Source: an uncultured Gammaproteobacteria bacterium (GTDB taxonomy: Bacteria > Pseudomonadota > Gammaproteobacteria > Steroidobacterales > Woeseiaceae). Taken from it: a stretch of DNA of 9,268 bases. The stretch's first letter is position 1. Every line of letters starts with the position of its first letter. A program made the position numbers and the translations under genes. Location: the NCBI GenBank assembly GCA_938003715.1, contig CALKYK010000069.1:1-9268 (forward strand). The letters are read 5' to 3'. Of this stretch, positions 1-7,134 are shown piece by piece. The notes below the pieces were generated by a model that was not told the origin of the DNA, did not search any database, and saw only the letters and a list, made by a program, of their open reading frames with translations.

Positions 1-1112
1 CATTCGCCGGCAGCGGGCCTACGCAGTTTTTCGGCATGCTGCTGGCCGACATGCGCGCGACGATTCTACGCATCGCGCCCAGTGCCGATGACGACGGTGT
101 CACGGTGCCGCCACGCTACAACGTGATGAACCGCAGCCGCCCGACCGTCGTCGTCGATCTGAAACAAAAAGACGGCCACGCGCTGCTTGCCAGCCTGGGC
201 CGGGACGCCGACGCGGTTGTCGAAGGCTATCGCCCGGGCGTCATGGAGCGGCTGGCGCTCGGGCCCGACGAACTGCTCGCCGCGAACCCGCGCCTCGTCT
301 ACGGGCGCATGACGGGCTGGGGCCAGCCCGGCCAGCTCGCCGACCGCGCAGGGCACGATGCCAATTATGCGGCGCTGTCCGGCGCCCTCGGCGCGATCGG
401 GCCCGTCGACGGTCCACCCGTTCTGCCCCTGAACCTGGTCGCCGACTTCGGTGGCGGCGGGGCGTATCTCGCGATCGGCATGCTGGCGGCGCTGATCGAG
501 GCCGGGCGCTCGGGTGAGGGTCAGGTCGTCGACGCGGCGATGGTCGACGGCGCCGCGTCGCTGATGGCGCTGTTCTACGGCCTGCTGGCGGCCGGCATGT
601 GGCGCGACCGGCGCGGCAGCAACCTGCTCGACGGTGCGGCGCCGTTCTACCGCTGCTATGAAACGCGTGACGGCGGGCACGTCGCCGTCGGTGCGCTGGA
701 GCCGCAGTTCTTTCGTGAATTGCTGGAAAGACTCGCCATTGAGGACATCGATCCCGCTGAGCAGTACGACGCGCGGCGCTGGACGCAGCATCACCAGATC
801 CTCGCGCGCACGTTCGCGAACAAGACGCGCGACGAATGGAGCCAGCTCTTGTCCGGGTCGGATACCTGCGTCGCGCCCGTGTTGTCACTCGAGGAGGCGA
901 CCCGGCACCCGCACAATCGCGCACGCGAGACGTTCGTGGACGTCGACGGCATTCGACAGCCTGCGCCGGCCCCCCGGTTCTCGCGTACGCCCGGCACGGT
1001 GCAGAGTCCTGCCGGCGCAGCCGTCGACCCGGTCGACGTGCTCGAGGAATGGGGCATTGCGCGAGAATCGTCCGCGGCGCTGCGCGACAGCGGCGTACTC
1101 GGTGTGCTGTAG
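1..1112 (+). CDS. Alpha-methylacyl-CoA racemase-type CoA-transferase family III protein, 5' end missing
   Basis: The open frame continues to the left edge (first full codon at base 3), so the true start lies outside the window. The ATG at 36 is internal: the residues before it (FAGSGPTQFFG) match the normal N-terminal CoA-binding strand of CaiB/BaiF proteins. The best match is alpha-methylacyl-CoA racemase, which interconverts (R)- and (S)-2-methylacyl-CoA so that beta-oxidation can act on them. Counting from the ATG at 36, the expected catalytic residues are present: His107 in AGHDANY, Asp137 in LNLVADFGGGG and Glu222 in GALEPQFF. Their spacing fits the mycobacterial MCR residues His126, Asp156 and Glu241 with a constant offset of 19. 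By that offset only about eight residues are missing from the window. The C-terminal QPAPAPRFSRTP motif is also typical of the family. A true CoA-transferase role is less likely because the racemase set is complete. The stop at 1110-1112 is 12 bases before the next gene, so the two are probably co-transcribed. Confidence 0.88.
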   Translation, partial: FAGSGPTQFFGMLLADMRATILRIAPSADDDGVTVPPRYNVMNRSRPTVVVDLKQKDGHALLASLGRDADAVVEGYRPGVMERLALGPDELLAANPRLVYGRMTGWGQPGQLADRAGHDANYAALSGALGAIGPVDGPPVLPLNLVADFGGGGAYLAIGMLAALIEAGRSGEGQVVDAAMVDGAASLMALFYGLLAAGMWRDRRGSNLLDGAAPFYRCYETRDGGHVAVGALEPQFFRELLERLAIEDIDPAEQYDARRWTQHHQILARTFANKTRDEWSQLLSGSDTCVAPVLSLEEATRHPHNRARETFVDVDGIRQPAPAPRFSRTPGTVQSPAGAAVDPVDVLEEWGIARESSAALRDSGVLGVL

Positions 1113-1124
1113 CGGCTCGCAGCG

Positions 1125-2090
1125 ATGAGTGAGTCCGGCCCGGTCCTTTCATCCGTGCTCGGGGCGATCGGCAACACGCCGCTGGTCGAGCTGCGACGCG
1201 TGATGGACGGCGTCGACGGCCGAATCCTGATGAAGCTCGAGTACCTGAATCCGGGCGCATCGAAAAAGGATCGCGCCGCGCTGGGGATCGTCGAGGCGGC
1301 GGAGCGCGACGGATCGCTCCGGCCCGGCCAGCCGGTGCTCGAACTCACTAGCGGCAACATGGGCGCCGGCCTGGCTGTCGTCTGCGCGGTCAAGGGTTAC
1401 CCGTTCATCGCGGTCATGTCGCGCGGCAATACGCCGGAGCGGGCGGCGATGATGCGGGCACTCGGCGCGGAGGTCGTCCTCGTCGACCAGCGCGACGGCG
1501 CAGCGGTCGGCAACGTCAGCGGCGGCGATCTCGCGCGCGTCGAGGAAGCCGCCGCGAAGCTCGCTGCGGAACGCGGGGCGTTCCGGGCAGACCAGTTCCG
1601 GCTGTACGGCAATCGCGATGCGCACTATTTCGGTACGGCGCAGGAAATCTGGAAGCAGAGTGGCGGCGCCGTCACTGCCTTTTGCGATTTCGCCGGCTCG
1701 GGCGGTACGTTTGCCGGCTGCGCCCGGTTTTTCCGCGAACAGGACGACGCTATTCGCTGCTACGTCGTCGAACCGGTCGACGCCGCGGCGCTCGCGGGCA
1801 AGCCGGTGCGCTGCCCGGACCACCCGATCCAGGGCGGCGGTTACGCGTTTTCGGCCCTTGCGCAGCTCGACGACGTCGTGCCGGACGGTTACCTCGAGGT
1901 CTCCGGCAACGACGCGATCGATGCCGCACGCCGGCTCGCGCGCGAGGAGGGCATCTTTGCCGGGTTCTCGTCCGGCGCCAATCTCGCCGCGGCACTGGCG
2001 CTGCTCGAGGGGCCGCTGCCCGGGGCCACGATTGCCGTCGTCGCCTGCGACTCGGGGCTCAAGTACCTGAGCACACCGCTCTGGCAATAG
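1125..2090 (+). CDS. PLP-dependent cysteine synthase-like enzyme (fold type II)
   Basis: This 321-residue protein has the length and motif order of the O-acetylserine sulfhydrylase/cystathionine beta-synthase family, cytosolic enzymes doing beta-replacement on serine derivatives with pyridoxal phosphate. The N-terminal IGNTPLVEL (15-23) is typical. The PLP Schiff-base lysine is expected at Lys48 in NPGASKKDR. The substrate carboxylate (asparagine) loop is TSGNMG (75-80), with Met where Thr is usual. DQF-to-AHYFGTAQEIW (157-176) and the PLP phosphate loop GSGGT (191-195) follow, then HPIQGGG (233-239) and SSGAN (282-286) near the cofactor. The end GLKYLST (311-317) is also usual. No regulatory CBS domains are present. 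The ATG at 1125 is used because family homology begins within about ten residues; the Shine-Dalgarno match is poor, fitting translation after the racemase gene. The exact amino-acid substrate cannot be read from sequence, and a sulfur-assimilation enzyme is unexpected beside acyl-CoA genes. Divergent loops leave room for a different beta-replacement or beta-elimination activity. Confidence 0.85.
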   Translation: MSESGPVLSSVLGAIGNTPLVELRRVMDGVDGRILMKLEYLNPGASKKDRAALGIVEAAERDGSLRPGQPVLELTSGNMGAGLAVVCAVKGYPFIAVMSRGNTPERAAMMRALGAEVVLVDQRDGAAVGNVSGGDLARVEEAAAKLAAERGAFRADQFRLYGNRDAHYFGTAQEIWKQSGGAVTAFCDFAGSGGTFAGCARFFREQDDAIRCYVVEPVDAAALAGKPVRCPDHPIQGGGYAFSALAQLDDVVPDGYLEVSGNDAIDAARRLAREEGIFAGFSSGANLAAALALLEGPLPGATIAVVACDSGLKYLSTPLWQ

Positions 2091-2149
2091 CGGACCAATC
2101 GCACGGACGGGCGTCGAATCGCCGCAGCCCGCCGATGCGTTGGCGCCAC

Positions 2150-2178
2150 TTGTGCGCGCGACTCCGGGGGCGTATACT
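2150..2178 (+). promoter_or_regulatory. Candidate sigma70-type promoter for the beta-oxidation operon
   Basis: A -35-like TTGTGC (2150-2155) is separated by exactly 17 bases from a -10-like TATACT (2173-2178), which differs from the consensus at one position. Transcription would start near 2185, leaving a leader of about 70 bases before the regulator gene. The inverted repeat immediately downstream of the -10 supports a regulated promoter. The start site is inferred, not shown. Confidence 0.6.
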
Positions 2179-2179
2179 C

Positions 2180-2200
2180 ACTTGCTTGTCGACAGCAAGT
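2180..2200. promoter_or_regulatory. Inverted-repeat operator candidate, probably bound by the adjacent TetR protein
   Basis: Two perfect 7-base arms, ACTTGCT and AGCAAGT, flank a 7-base centre that contains the palindrome GTCGAC. It begins two bases after the TATACT -10 box and covers the predicted transcription start, a classic position for a repressor. TetR-family dimers bind palindromes of about this size and often repress their own gene, and the next gene is a TetR protein. Binding by that protein is inferred from position only. Confidence 0.6.
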
Positions 2201-2241
2201 ATCTTAGTCGACGACCCAAATCACTGATTTTATTGACTGAC

Positions 2242-2245
2242 GAGG
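2242..2245 (+). promoter_or_regulatory. Ribosome binding site supporting a TTG start
   Basis: GAGG lies 10 bases before the TTG at 2256. It supports this start over the later in-frame ATG at 2331, which would cut into the first helix of the DNA-binding domain. Confidence 0.5.
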
Positions 2246-2255
2246 CCGTTCAGCG

Positions 2256-2903
2256 TTGTCGAGTACTCCCGAATCGATCGCAGGCGCACCGCTCACCCAG
2301 GCCGAGCGCACCGCGCTGTCCGACCGCTCGATGATCGACGCGGCGATCGAGCTGATCCTCGAACACGGCACCGAAAAGACGACCCTGAAGGCGATCGGCG
2401 AGAAGGCCGGCTACAGCCGCGGGCTCGCCACCTACCGCTTCGGCTCGAAGGCCGGTCTGTACGACGCCGTCTGCAAGTCGATCTCCCGACGCTGGCTCGA
2501 CTACCTGAAAGCCGGCGTCGGCGACAAGACCGGCATCGAGGCGATGGGCGCAGCGCTCGACGCGTTCTACAAGTTCGTCACCGAGTCGCCGCGCGAGGCG
2601 CGCGTGCTGCAGATTCTCTATTGCGGGGCGGCCAGTCCGAAGTCGGAATATCGCGAAACGTCGGCCAACATTCACCAGAAACAGCAGGACGACGTGGCCG
2701 ACTGGGTGCGCGCCGGCCAGGCCGAACGCAGGATTCGCGGGGACGTCGACCCGCAAAGCGTTGCAGCGCAGTACATCGCCTACATATCCGGCATCACCTA
2801 CCTGTGGCTGATCAATCCGGACGCCGTCGATTTCCGCAAGGCGAACGACGACATGAAACTACATCTCGAACTCTCACTTTCGCCCGAAGCGAAGGGCGAC
2901 TAA
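2256..2903 (+). CDS. TetR/AcrR-family transcriptional regulator
   Basis: This 215-residue protein is of usual TetR-family length. The N-terminal DNA-binding domain spans roughly residues 20-70. Its first helix is near SMIDAAIELILEHG (25-38), followed by TTLKAIGEKAGYSRG (42-56) and then LATYRFGSKAGLYDAV (57-72), which matches the family pattern in which the recognition helix is followed by Y-x-F-x-S-K-x-x-L. The rest is an all-helical ligand-binding and dimerisation domain whose ligand cannot be read directly. It is the first gene of a tightly spaced acyl-CoA degradation set and sits behind a palindrome that overlaps its promoter, so it is probably a self-repressing regulator relieved by an acyl-CoA or related intermediate. 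This is inference. Start choice: TTG with a GAGG upstream; an ATG start at 2331 would remove 25 residues, including part of helix 1. The thiolase gene begins 13 bases after the stop. Confidence 0.88.
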   Translation: MSSTPESIAGAPLTQAERTALSDRSMIDAAIELILEHGTEKTTLKAIGEKAGYSRGLATYRFGSKAGLYDAVCKSISRRWLDYLKAGVGDKTGIEAMGAALDAFYKFVTESPREARVLQILYCGAASPKSEYRETSANIHQKQQDDVADWVRAGQAERRIRGDVDPQSVAAQYIAYISGITYLWLINPDAVDFRKANDDMKLHLELSLSPEAKGD

Positions 2904-2916
2904 CCAGGAAAACGAA

Positions 2917-4125
2917 ATGGCAGACGCATACATCTACGATCACGTACGCAGCCCGCGCGGACGCGGCAAGCCCAACGGGGCACTGCACGAAGTCACGCCG
3001 GTGGATCTCACCGCACAGGTGCTTGCCAGCCTGCGCGACCGCAACGATCTCGATACCAGCCGCGTGGACGACGTCGTCCTGGGCTGCGTGTCGCCGGTCG
3101 GCGAACAGGGTGCCGTCATCGCCCGCACCGCGCTGCTGAACGCCGACTACGCGCAAACGGTGCCGGGCAAGCAGCTGAACCGGTTCTGCGCATCGGGTCT
3201 CGAAGCGATCAACACGGCTGCCGGCCAGGTCATGGCCGGCCAGTCCGACCTGACGATCGGCGGCGGCGTCGAGTGCATGTCGCGTGTGCCGATGGGATCC
3301 GACTCGGGCGCAATGCACGCCGACCCGTCGATCGCCTACAAGATCTACTTCGCGCCGCAGGGCATCGGCGCGGACCTGATCGCGTCGAAGTACGGATTCT
3401 CGCGTGAGGACGTGGATGCCTACGCGGTCGAGAGCCAGAAGCGCGCGGCAAACGCCTGGGAGAACGGTTATTTCAACAACTCCGTGGTTCCGATCACCGA
3501 CCACATCGGCATGACCTTGCTCGAGAAGGACGAGCACATGCGGCCCGGCACGACGATCGACGACCTGGCCGGGTTGAAGCCCGCGTTCCAGGTCCCGGGC
3601 GAGCAGGCCGGTTTCGATGCGGTCGCGTTGCAGAAATATCCCGAAGTCGAATCGATCAATCACGTGCACACCGGCGGCAACTCCTCCGGCATCGTCGACG
3701 GCGCTGCCGCCGTGCTGATCGGCAACAGGGAAATCGGCGACGCGCTGGGTCTGAAACCGCGCGCCCGCATCAAGGGCTTCTCGTCGATCGGCACCGACCC
3801 GACGATCATGCTGACCGGGCCGGCGCCGTCGGCCGAGAAAGTACTGAAGCGCTGCGGCATGGTTGCCGACGACATCGACCTGTTCGAGCTGAACGAGGCC
3901 TTCGCCTCGGTCGTGCTGCTTTTCATGCAGCGCCTCGGCATCCCGCACGACAAGATCAACGTCAACGGCGGCGCTATCGCCATGGGCCATCCGCTCGGCG
4001 CGACCGGCGCGATGATCTTCGGCACCGTGCTGGACGAACTGGAGCGGCGCGATCTGGAAACGGCGCTCGTGAACCTGTGCATCGGCGGCGGCATGGGCAC
4101 CGCCACGATTATCGAAAGGGTGTGA
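2917..4125 (+). CDS. Acetyl-CoA acyltransferase (thiolase), FadA-like
   Basis: This 402-residue cytosolic thiolase would cleave 3-ketoacyl-CoA with CoA to give acetyl-CoA (or propionyl-CoA from 2-methyl substrates) and a shortened acyl-CoA, the last step of a beta-oxidation turn. The active-site set is complete: nucleophilic Cys91 in LNRFCASGLEAIN, the NEAFA motif (326-330), His358 in GGAIAMGHPLGATG, and the acid/base Cys388 in CIGGGMG. These are the usual thiolase signatures, and length is normal for the family. An AGGA sequence lies shortly upstream of the ATG. The multifunctional hydratase/dehydrogenase gene follows after 8 bases, so the two products probably act together, possibly as a complex like FadA and FadB. 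The order is thiolase first, unlike E. coli fadBA. A biosynthetic acetoacetyl-CoA thiolase is possible on motifs alone, but the neighbours favour degradation. Confidence 0.92.
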   Translation: MADAYIYDHVRSPRGRGKPNGALHEVTPVDLTAQVLASLRDRNDLDTSRVDDVVLGCVSPVGEQGAVIARTALLNADYAQTVPGKQLNRFCASGLEAINTAAGQVMAGQSDLTIGGGVECMSRVPMGSDSGAMHADPSIAYKIYFAPQGIGADLIASKYGFSREDVDAYAVESQKRAANAWENGYFNNSVVPITDHIGMTLLEKDEHMRPGTTIDDLAGLKPAFQVPGEQAGFDAVALQKYPEVESINHVHTGGNSSGIVDGAAAVLIGNREIGDALGLKPRARIKGFSSIGTDPTIMLTGPAPSAEKVLKRCGMVADDIDLFELNEAFASVVLLFMQRLGIPHDKINVNGGAIAMGHPLGATGAMIFGTVLDELERRDLETALVNLCIGGGMGTATIIERV

Positions 4126-4133
4126 ACCGAACC

Positions 4134-6305
4134 ATGAAAACGATCAATTACAAGACAGAAGACGGCGTCGCGATCCTGACTATCGACGTACCCGACCGGC
4201 CGATGAACGTCATGACGGCCGATTTCATCGACGACATTGCCGCGGCCGCGGAAAAAGTCGCCGCCGACGACAAGGTCAAAGGCGCGGTCATCGCGTCGGG
4301 TAAAGACACGTTCATGGCCGGCGGCGACCTGATGGCGCTCGTGCAGGTATTCGAATCGAAGAAGGACATAAAGGAAGTCTACGGCTGGTGCCGGCATGCA
4401 CAGCAGGCCTACCGCAAGATCGAAACCTGCGGCAAGCCGGTCGCGGCTGCGATCAACAACACCGCGCTCGGCGGCGGCCTCGAGCTGGCGCTCGCCTGCC
4501 ACTATCGCGTCGCGGCCGAACAGCCGAAATCCAAGCTCGGCCAGCCCGAAGTGCAGGTCGGTCTGATTCCCGGCGCCGGCGGCACGCAGCGCCTGCCGCG
4601 CCTGATCGGGCTCGAGCCGGCGCTGAGGTTGCTGACCCAGGGCAATCACGTCTCGCCTGCCGAGGCGAAAGAGCTCGGGTTCATCGACGAGGTGGTGCCG
4701 GCCGGCGAGGAAATTGCCGCCGCGAAGCGCTGGGTCCAGGAGCGCGGCGACGCAGTGCAGCCCTGGGACAAGGACAAATTTCGCTTCCCGGGCGGCGCCG
4801 GCCTCATGCATCCCGGCGCGATCCAGACCCAGGTGGTCGGCACCGCGCTGCTGCAGAAAATGACGAATCACAACTACCCGGCGCCGATCGCGATCATGTC
4901 GGCGGTCTACGAGGGCAGCGTGCTGCCGATCGACCGCGCGCTCGATATCGAATCGAAATACTTCGCAGAGGTCCTGACGACGCCGGTTGCGCGCAACATG
5001 ATCCGCACCCTGTTCATCAACAAGGGCGCCGCTGACAAGCTCGTGCGGCGGCCGAAGGGTCCGGAAAAGCGCGACGTCACGAAGCTCGGCGTCCTCGGCG
5101 CGGGCATGATGGGCGCCGGTATCGCCTACGTTTCGGCGTATGCCGGGATGCAGGTCGTGCTGCTCGACCGCAGCAAGGAGCACGCAGAGAAGGGCAAGGA
5201 CTATTCGCGAAACCTTTTGCAGAAGCGTATCGACCGCGGCAGGATGGACGCGGACCGCGCCGCCGACATTCTCGAGCGCATCCATACGACCACCGACTAC
5301 GCGGATCTCGAGGGTTGCGAGCTGGTCATCGAAGCCGTGTTCGAGGACGTCGACATCAAGGCCGACGTCACGGCGAAAACGGAAGCCGTCATTCCCGGCG
5401 ACGCGATCTTCGCCTCCAACACGTCAACGTTGCCGATCACGGGTCTGGCGAAAGCGTCCAAGCGGCCCGAGCAGTTCATCGGCATTCATTTCTTCTCGCC
5501 GGTGGACAAGATGCCGCTGGTCGAGGTGATCGTCGGCGAGAAGACGGGCGACGGCGCGATTGCGCAGGCGCTCGACTACATCCGCCAGATTCGCAAGACG
5601 CCGATCGTCGTCAACGACAGCCGCGGTTTCTATACCAGCCGCGTGTTCGGCACCTACAGCAAGGAAGGCATCACGATGCTGGCCGAGGGCATCAATCCTG
5701 CGCTGATCGAAAACGTCGCGAAGCATGCCGGCATGCCGGTAGGCCCGCTCGCGGTAACCGACGAGGTGTCGCTGGAACTGAGCTACCACGTGATGATGCA
5801 GACGAAGAAAGGTCTCGGCGACAAGTACGTGCCGTCGCCCGCGGATGACGTCATCAGCAAATTTGTCACCGAGCTCGATCGCAAGGGCAAGAAGGCCGGC
5901 AAGGGCTTCTATGACTACCCCGAGGGCGAGAAGAAACGCCTGTGGCCAGGTCTCAAGGAGCTCTACCCGCTCGCAGCCGAGCAGCCCGATGCTGCCGAAG
6001 TGAAAAAGCGGATCCTTTATATCCAGGCACTGGAGACCGTGCGCTGCATGGACGAAGGCGTCGTCACGCATCCCGCCGACGCGGATATCGGCTCGATCTT
6101 CGGCTGGGGCTTCCCGCCGTACACCGGTGGCACGATCTCGTTCATCGAAACAGTCGGGCTGCCTGAGTTCGTGGCCGAGGCGGACCGGCTCGCAGAATCG
6201 TACGGGCCGCGATTCGCGGTTCCTGACAGCCTGCGCGAGATGGCCGCCGGCGGCGAGACTTTCTACGGCCGCGCCGAATCGGCAGACCATCGCAGCGCCG
6301 CCTGA
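4134..6305 (+). CDS. Multifunctional enoyl-CoA hydratase/3-hydroxyacyl-CoA dehydrogenase (FadB/FadJ type)
   Basis: This 723-residue protein carries out two central beta-oxidation steps, hydration of trans-2-enoyl-CoA and NAD-dependent oxidation of 3-hydroxyacyl-CoA. Its length is close to E. coli FadB and FadJ. The N-terminal crotonase domain (about 1-190) has the oxyanion-hole segments MAGGDL (61-66) and NTALGGGLE (109-117) and both catalytic glutamates, Glu117 and Glu139 (in LGQPEVQVGLIPGAGGTQRLPR). The Rossmann NAD-binding motif GAGMMG is at 322-327. The dehydrogenase catalytic histidine is His452 in GIHFFSPVDKMP. C-terminal dehydrogenase domains include NDSRGFYTSRV (494-504) and HPADADIGSIFGWGFPPYTGG (646-666). 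The ATG at 4134 is chosen: it lies 8 bases after the thiolase stop, and homology starts immediately. An in-frame ATG at 4077 would only add a basic tail read from thiolase codons. The next gene starts 10 bases downstream. It probably pairs with the upstream thiolase. Confidence 0.93.
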   Translation: MKTINYKTEDGVAILTIDVPDRPMNVMTADFIDDIAAAAEKVAADDKVKGAVIASGKDTFMAGGDLMALVQVFESKKDIKEVYGWCRHAQQAYRKIETCGKPVAAAINNTALGGGLELALACHYRVAAEQPKSKLGQPEVQVGLIPGAGGTQRLPRLIGLEPALRLLTQGNHVSPAEAKELGFIDEVVPAGEEIAAAKRWVQERGDAVQPWDKDKFRFPGGAGLMHPGAIQTQVVGTALLQKMTNHNYPAPIAIMSAVYEGSVLPIDRALDIESKYFAEVLTTPVARNMIRTLFINKGAADKLVRRPKGPEKRDVTKLGVLGAGMMGAGIAYVSAYAGMQVVLLDRSKEHAEKGKDYSRNLLQKRIDRGRMDADRAADILERIHTTTDYADLEGCELVIEAVFEDVDIKADVTAKTEAVIPGDAIFASNTSTLPITGLAKASKRPEQFIGIHFFSPVDKMPLVEVIVGEKTGDGAIAQALDYIRQIRKTPIVVNDSRGFYTSRVFGTYSKEGITMLAEGINPALIENVAKHAGMPVGPLAVTDEVSLELSYHVMMQTKKGLGDKYVPSPADDVISKFVTELDRKGKKAGKGFYDYPEGEKKRLWPGLKELYPLAAEQPDAAEVKKRILYIQALETVRCMDEGVVTHPADADIGSIFGWGFPPYTGGTISFIETVGLPEFVAEADRLAESYGPRFAVPDSLREMAAGGETFYGRAESADHRSAA

Positions 6306-6307
6306 GG
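6304..6307 (+). promoter_or_regulatory. Ribosome binding site supporting a GTG start
   Basis: GAGG overlaps the stop codon of the upstream gene and lies 8 bases before the GTG at 6316. It fixes the crotonase start there and implies coupled translation of the two genes. Confidence 0.55.
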
Positions 6308-6315
6308 CAGTACCC

Positions 6316-7098
6316 GTGGCCGACTACGAGACCGTGAAATACGCGCGCGACGGCGCGGTCGCGATCGTGACGATCAATCGCCCGGACGCGATGAACTCCT
6401 TCAACGACGCGCTGCGCCGCGATCTTGCGGCGGCGCTCGGGGAGGCGGCGGGTGACGGCGACGTGCGCGCCGTCGTGCTGACCGGCGAGGGCCGATCGTT
6501 CAGCGCGGGGGCCGACCTGAAAGGCAGCGTCGATCCCGACAAGAGCATCGAGGACATGCTGCAGCAGGAATACCGGCCGGTACTCGAAACCATTGCGTCG
6601 ATGGACAAGCCGGTCATCGCCGCGGTGAGTGGTTCCGTCGCCGGCATCGGCATGTCCGTCGCGCTGATGTGCGATTTGCTGATCATCGCCGACAACGCGT
6701 TCATGCTGTCGCCGTTTACGAACATCTCGCTGGTGCCGGACGGCGGCCTGAACTGGCTCATGGTGCATCAGCTCGGCTACCGCCGCGCCTTTCAGCTCAG
6801 CATCGAGTGCGAGCGTATTCCCGCCGCGCGCTGTGTCGAGCTGGGACTCGCAAATCGCACGGCGACTGCCGACAGCGCGCACGACGACGCGATTGCATGG
6901 GCAAAGCAGACAGCCGAGCGTGCGCCACTGTCGATCGCGACGACGAAGAAGGCCATGCGTCACGCAACGCACAACAGCTGGGGAAGCACATTCGACGTCG
7001 AGGCGCCAATGCAACAGAAACTCCGCAACAGCGAAGACAGCGCCGAAGGCGTTGCTGCATTCCTGCAGAAACGCAAACCCGAATTCAGGGGCCGGTAG
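6316..7098 (+). CDS. PaaG-like enoyl-CoA isomerase/hydratase (crotonase superfamily)
   Basis: This 260-residue single-domain crotonase has the usual family length. The oxyanion-hole motifs are SAGADLKG (63-70) and GSVAGIGMS (106-114). Neither canonical hydratase glutamate is present: Ser114 occupies the first position and Phe134, after Pro133, the second. Instead Asp142 in SLVPDGG aligns with the catalytic aspartate of PaaG (Asp136 in E. coli, in LIPDCGG). The ending GVAAFLQKRKPEFRGR is also very PaaG-like. Such enzymes shift double bonds or isomerise epoxide/oxepin CoA esters. With a full FadB-type protein next door, an auxiliary double-bond isomerase is the better guess than a phenylacetate role, since no other paa gene is seen. 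The GTG at 6316 is chosen: the Shine-Dalgarno GAGG fits and the protein begins with the normal first strand. An upstream in-frame ATG at 6127 would overlap the previous gene by about 180 bases. Substrate is unknown. Confidence 0.86.
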   Translation: MADYETVKYARDGAVAIVTINRPDAMNSFNDALRRDLAAALGEAAGDGDVRAVVLTGEGRSFSAGADLKGSVDPDKSIEDMLQQEYRPVLETIASMDKPVIAAVSGSVAGIGMSVALMCDLLIIADNAFMLSPFTNISLVPDGGLNWLMVHQLGYRRAFQLSIECERIPAARCVELGLANRTATADSAHDDAIAWAKQTAERAPLSIATTKKAMRHATHNSWGSTFDVEAPMQQKLRNSEDSAEGVAAFLQKRKPEFRGR

Positions 7099-7134
7099 TC
7101 AGCCGCCGCCCCGCGCGACACTCAAGGATCACGA

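Noticed and set aside
66..794. A 242-codon - strand frame opposite the racemase gene
   Set aside because: The + strand frame carries all racemase catalytic residues; the antisense frame shows only compositional shadowing.
2108..2131. Possible hairpin CGGGC/GCCCG after the cysteine synthase-like gene
   Set aside because: The loop is 14 bases, the stem is only 5 pairs and no T run follows, so it is not called as a terminator.
2140..2334. A 64-codon + strand frame crossing the promoter region and the start of the TetR gene
   Set aside because: It begins upstream of the predicted promoter, overlaps the regulator out of frame and resembles no family.
2812..3990. A 392-codon open frame on the - strand opposite the thiolase gene
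   Set aside because: It is a shadow of the thiolase coding frame, with no family motif and no convincing ribosome binding site.
4077..4133. Upstream ATG extending the FadB-type protein by 19 residues
   Set aside because: The added residues are basic and come from out-of-frame reading of the thiolase end. The ATG at 4134 starts exactly where family homology begins.
3660..5285. A 541-codon open frame on the - strand opposite the thiolase and FadB-type genes
   Set aside because: It mirrors two strongly recognised + strand genes, and its translation is rich in Arg, His, Asp and Val without recognisable motifs. Long antisense frames are expected in GC-rich DNA with strong third-position bias.
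6127..6315. Upstream ATG extending the crotonase by 63 residues
   Set aside because: It overlaps the FadB-type gene deeply and adds a non-homologous basic sequence. The GTG at 6316 has a well-placed GAGG.
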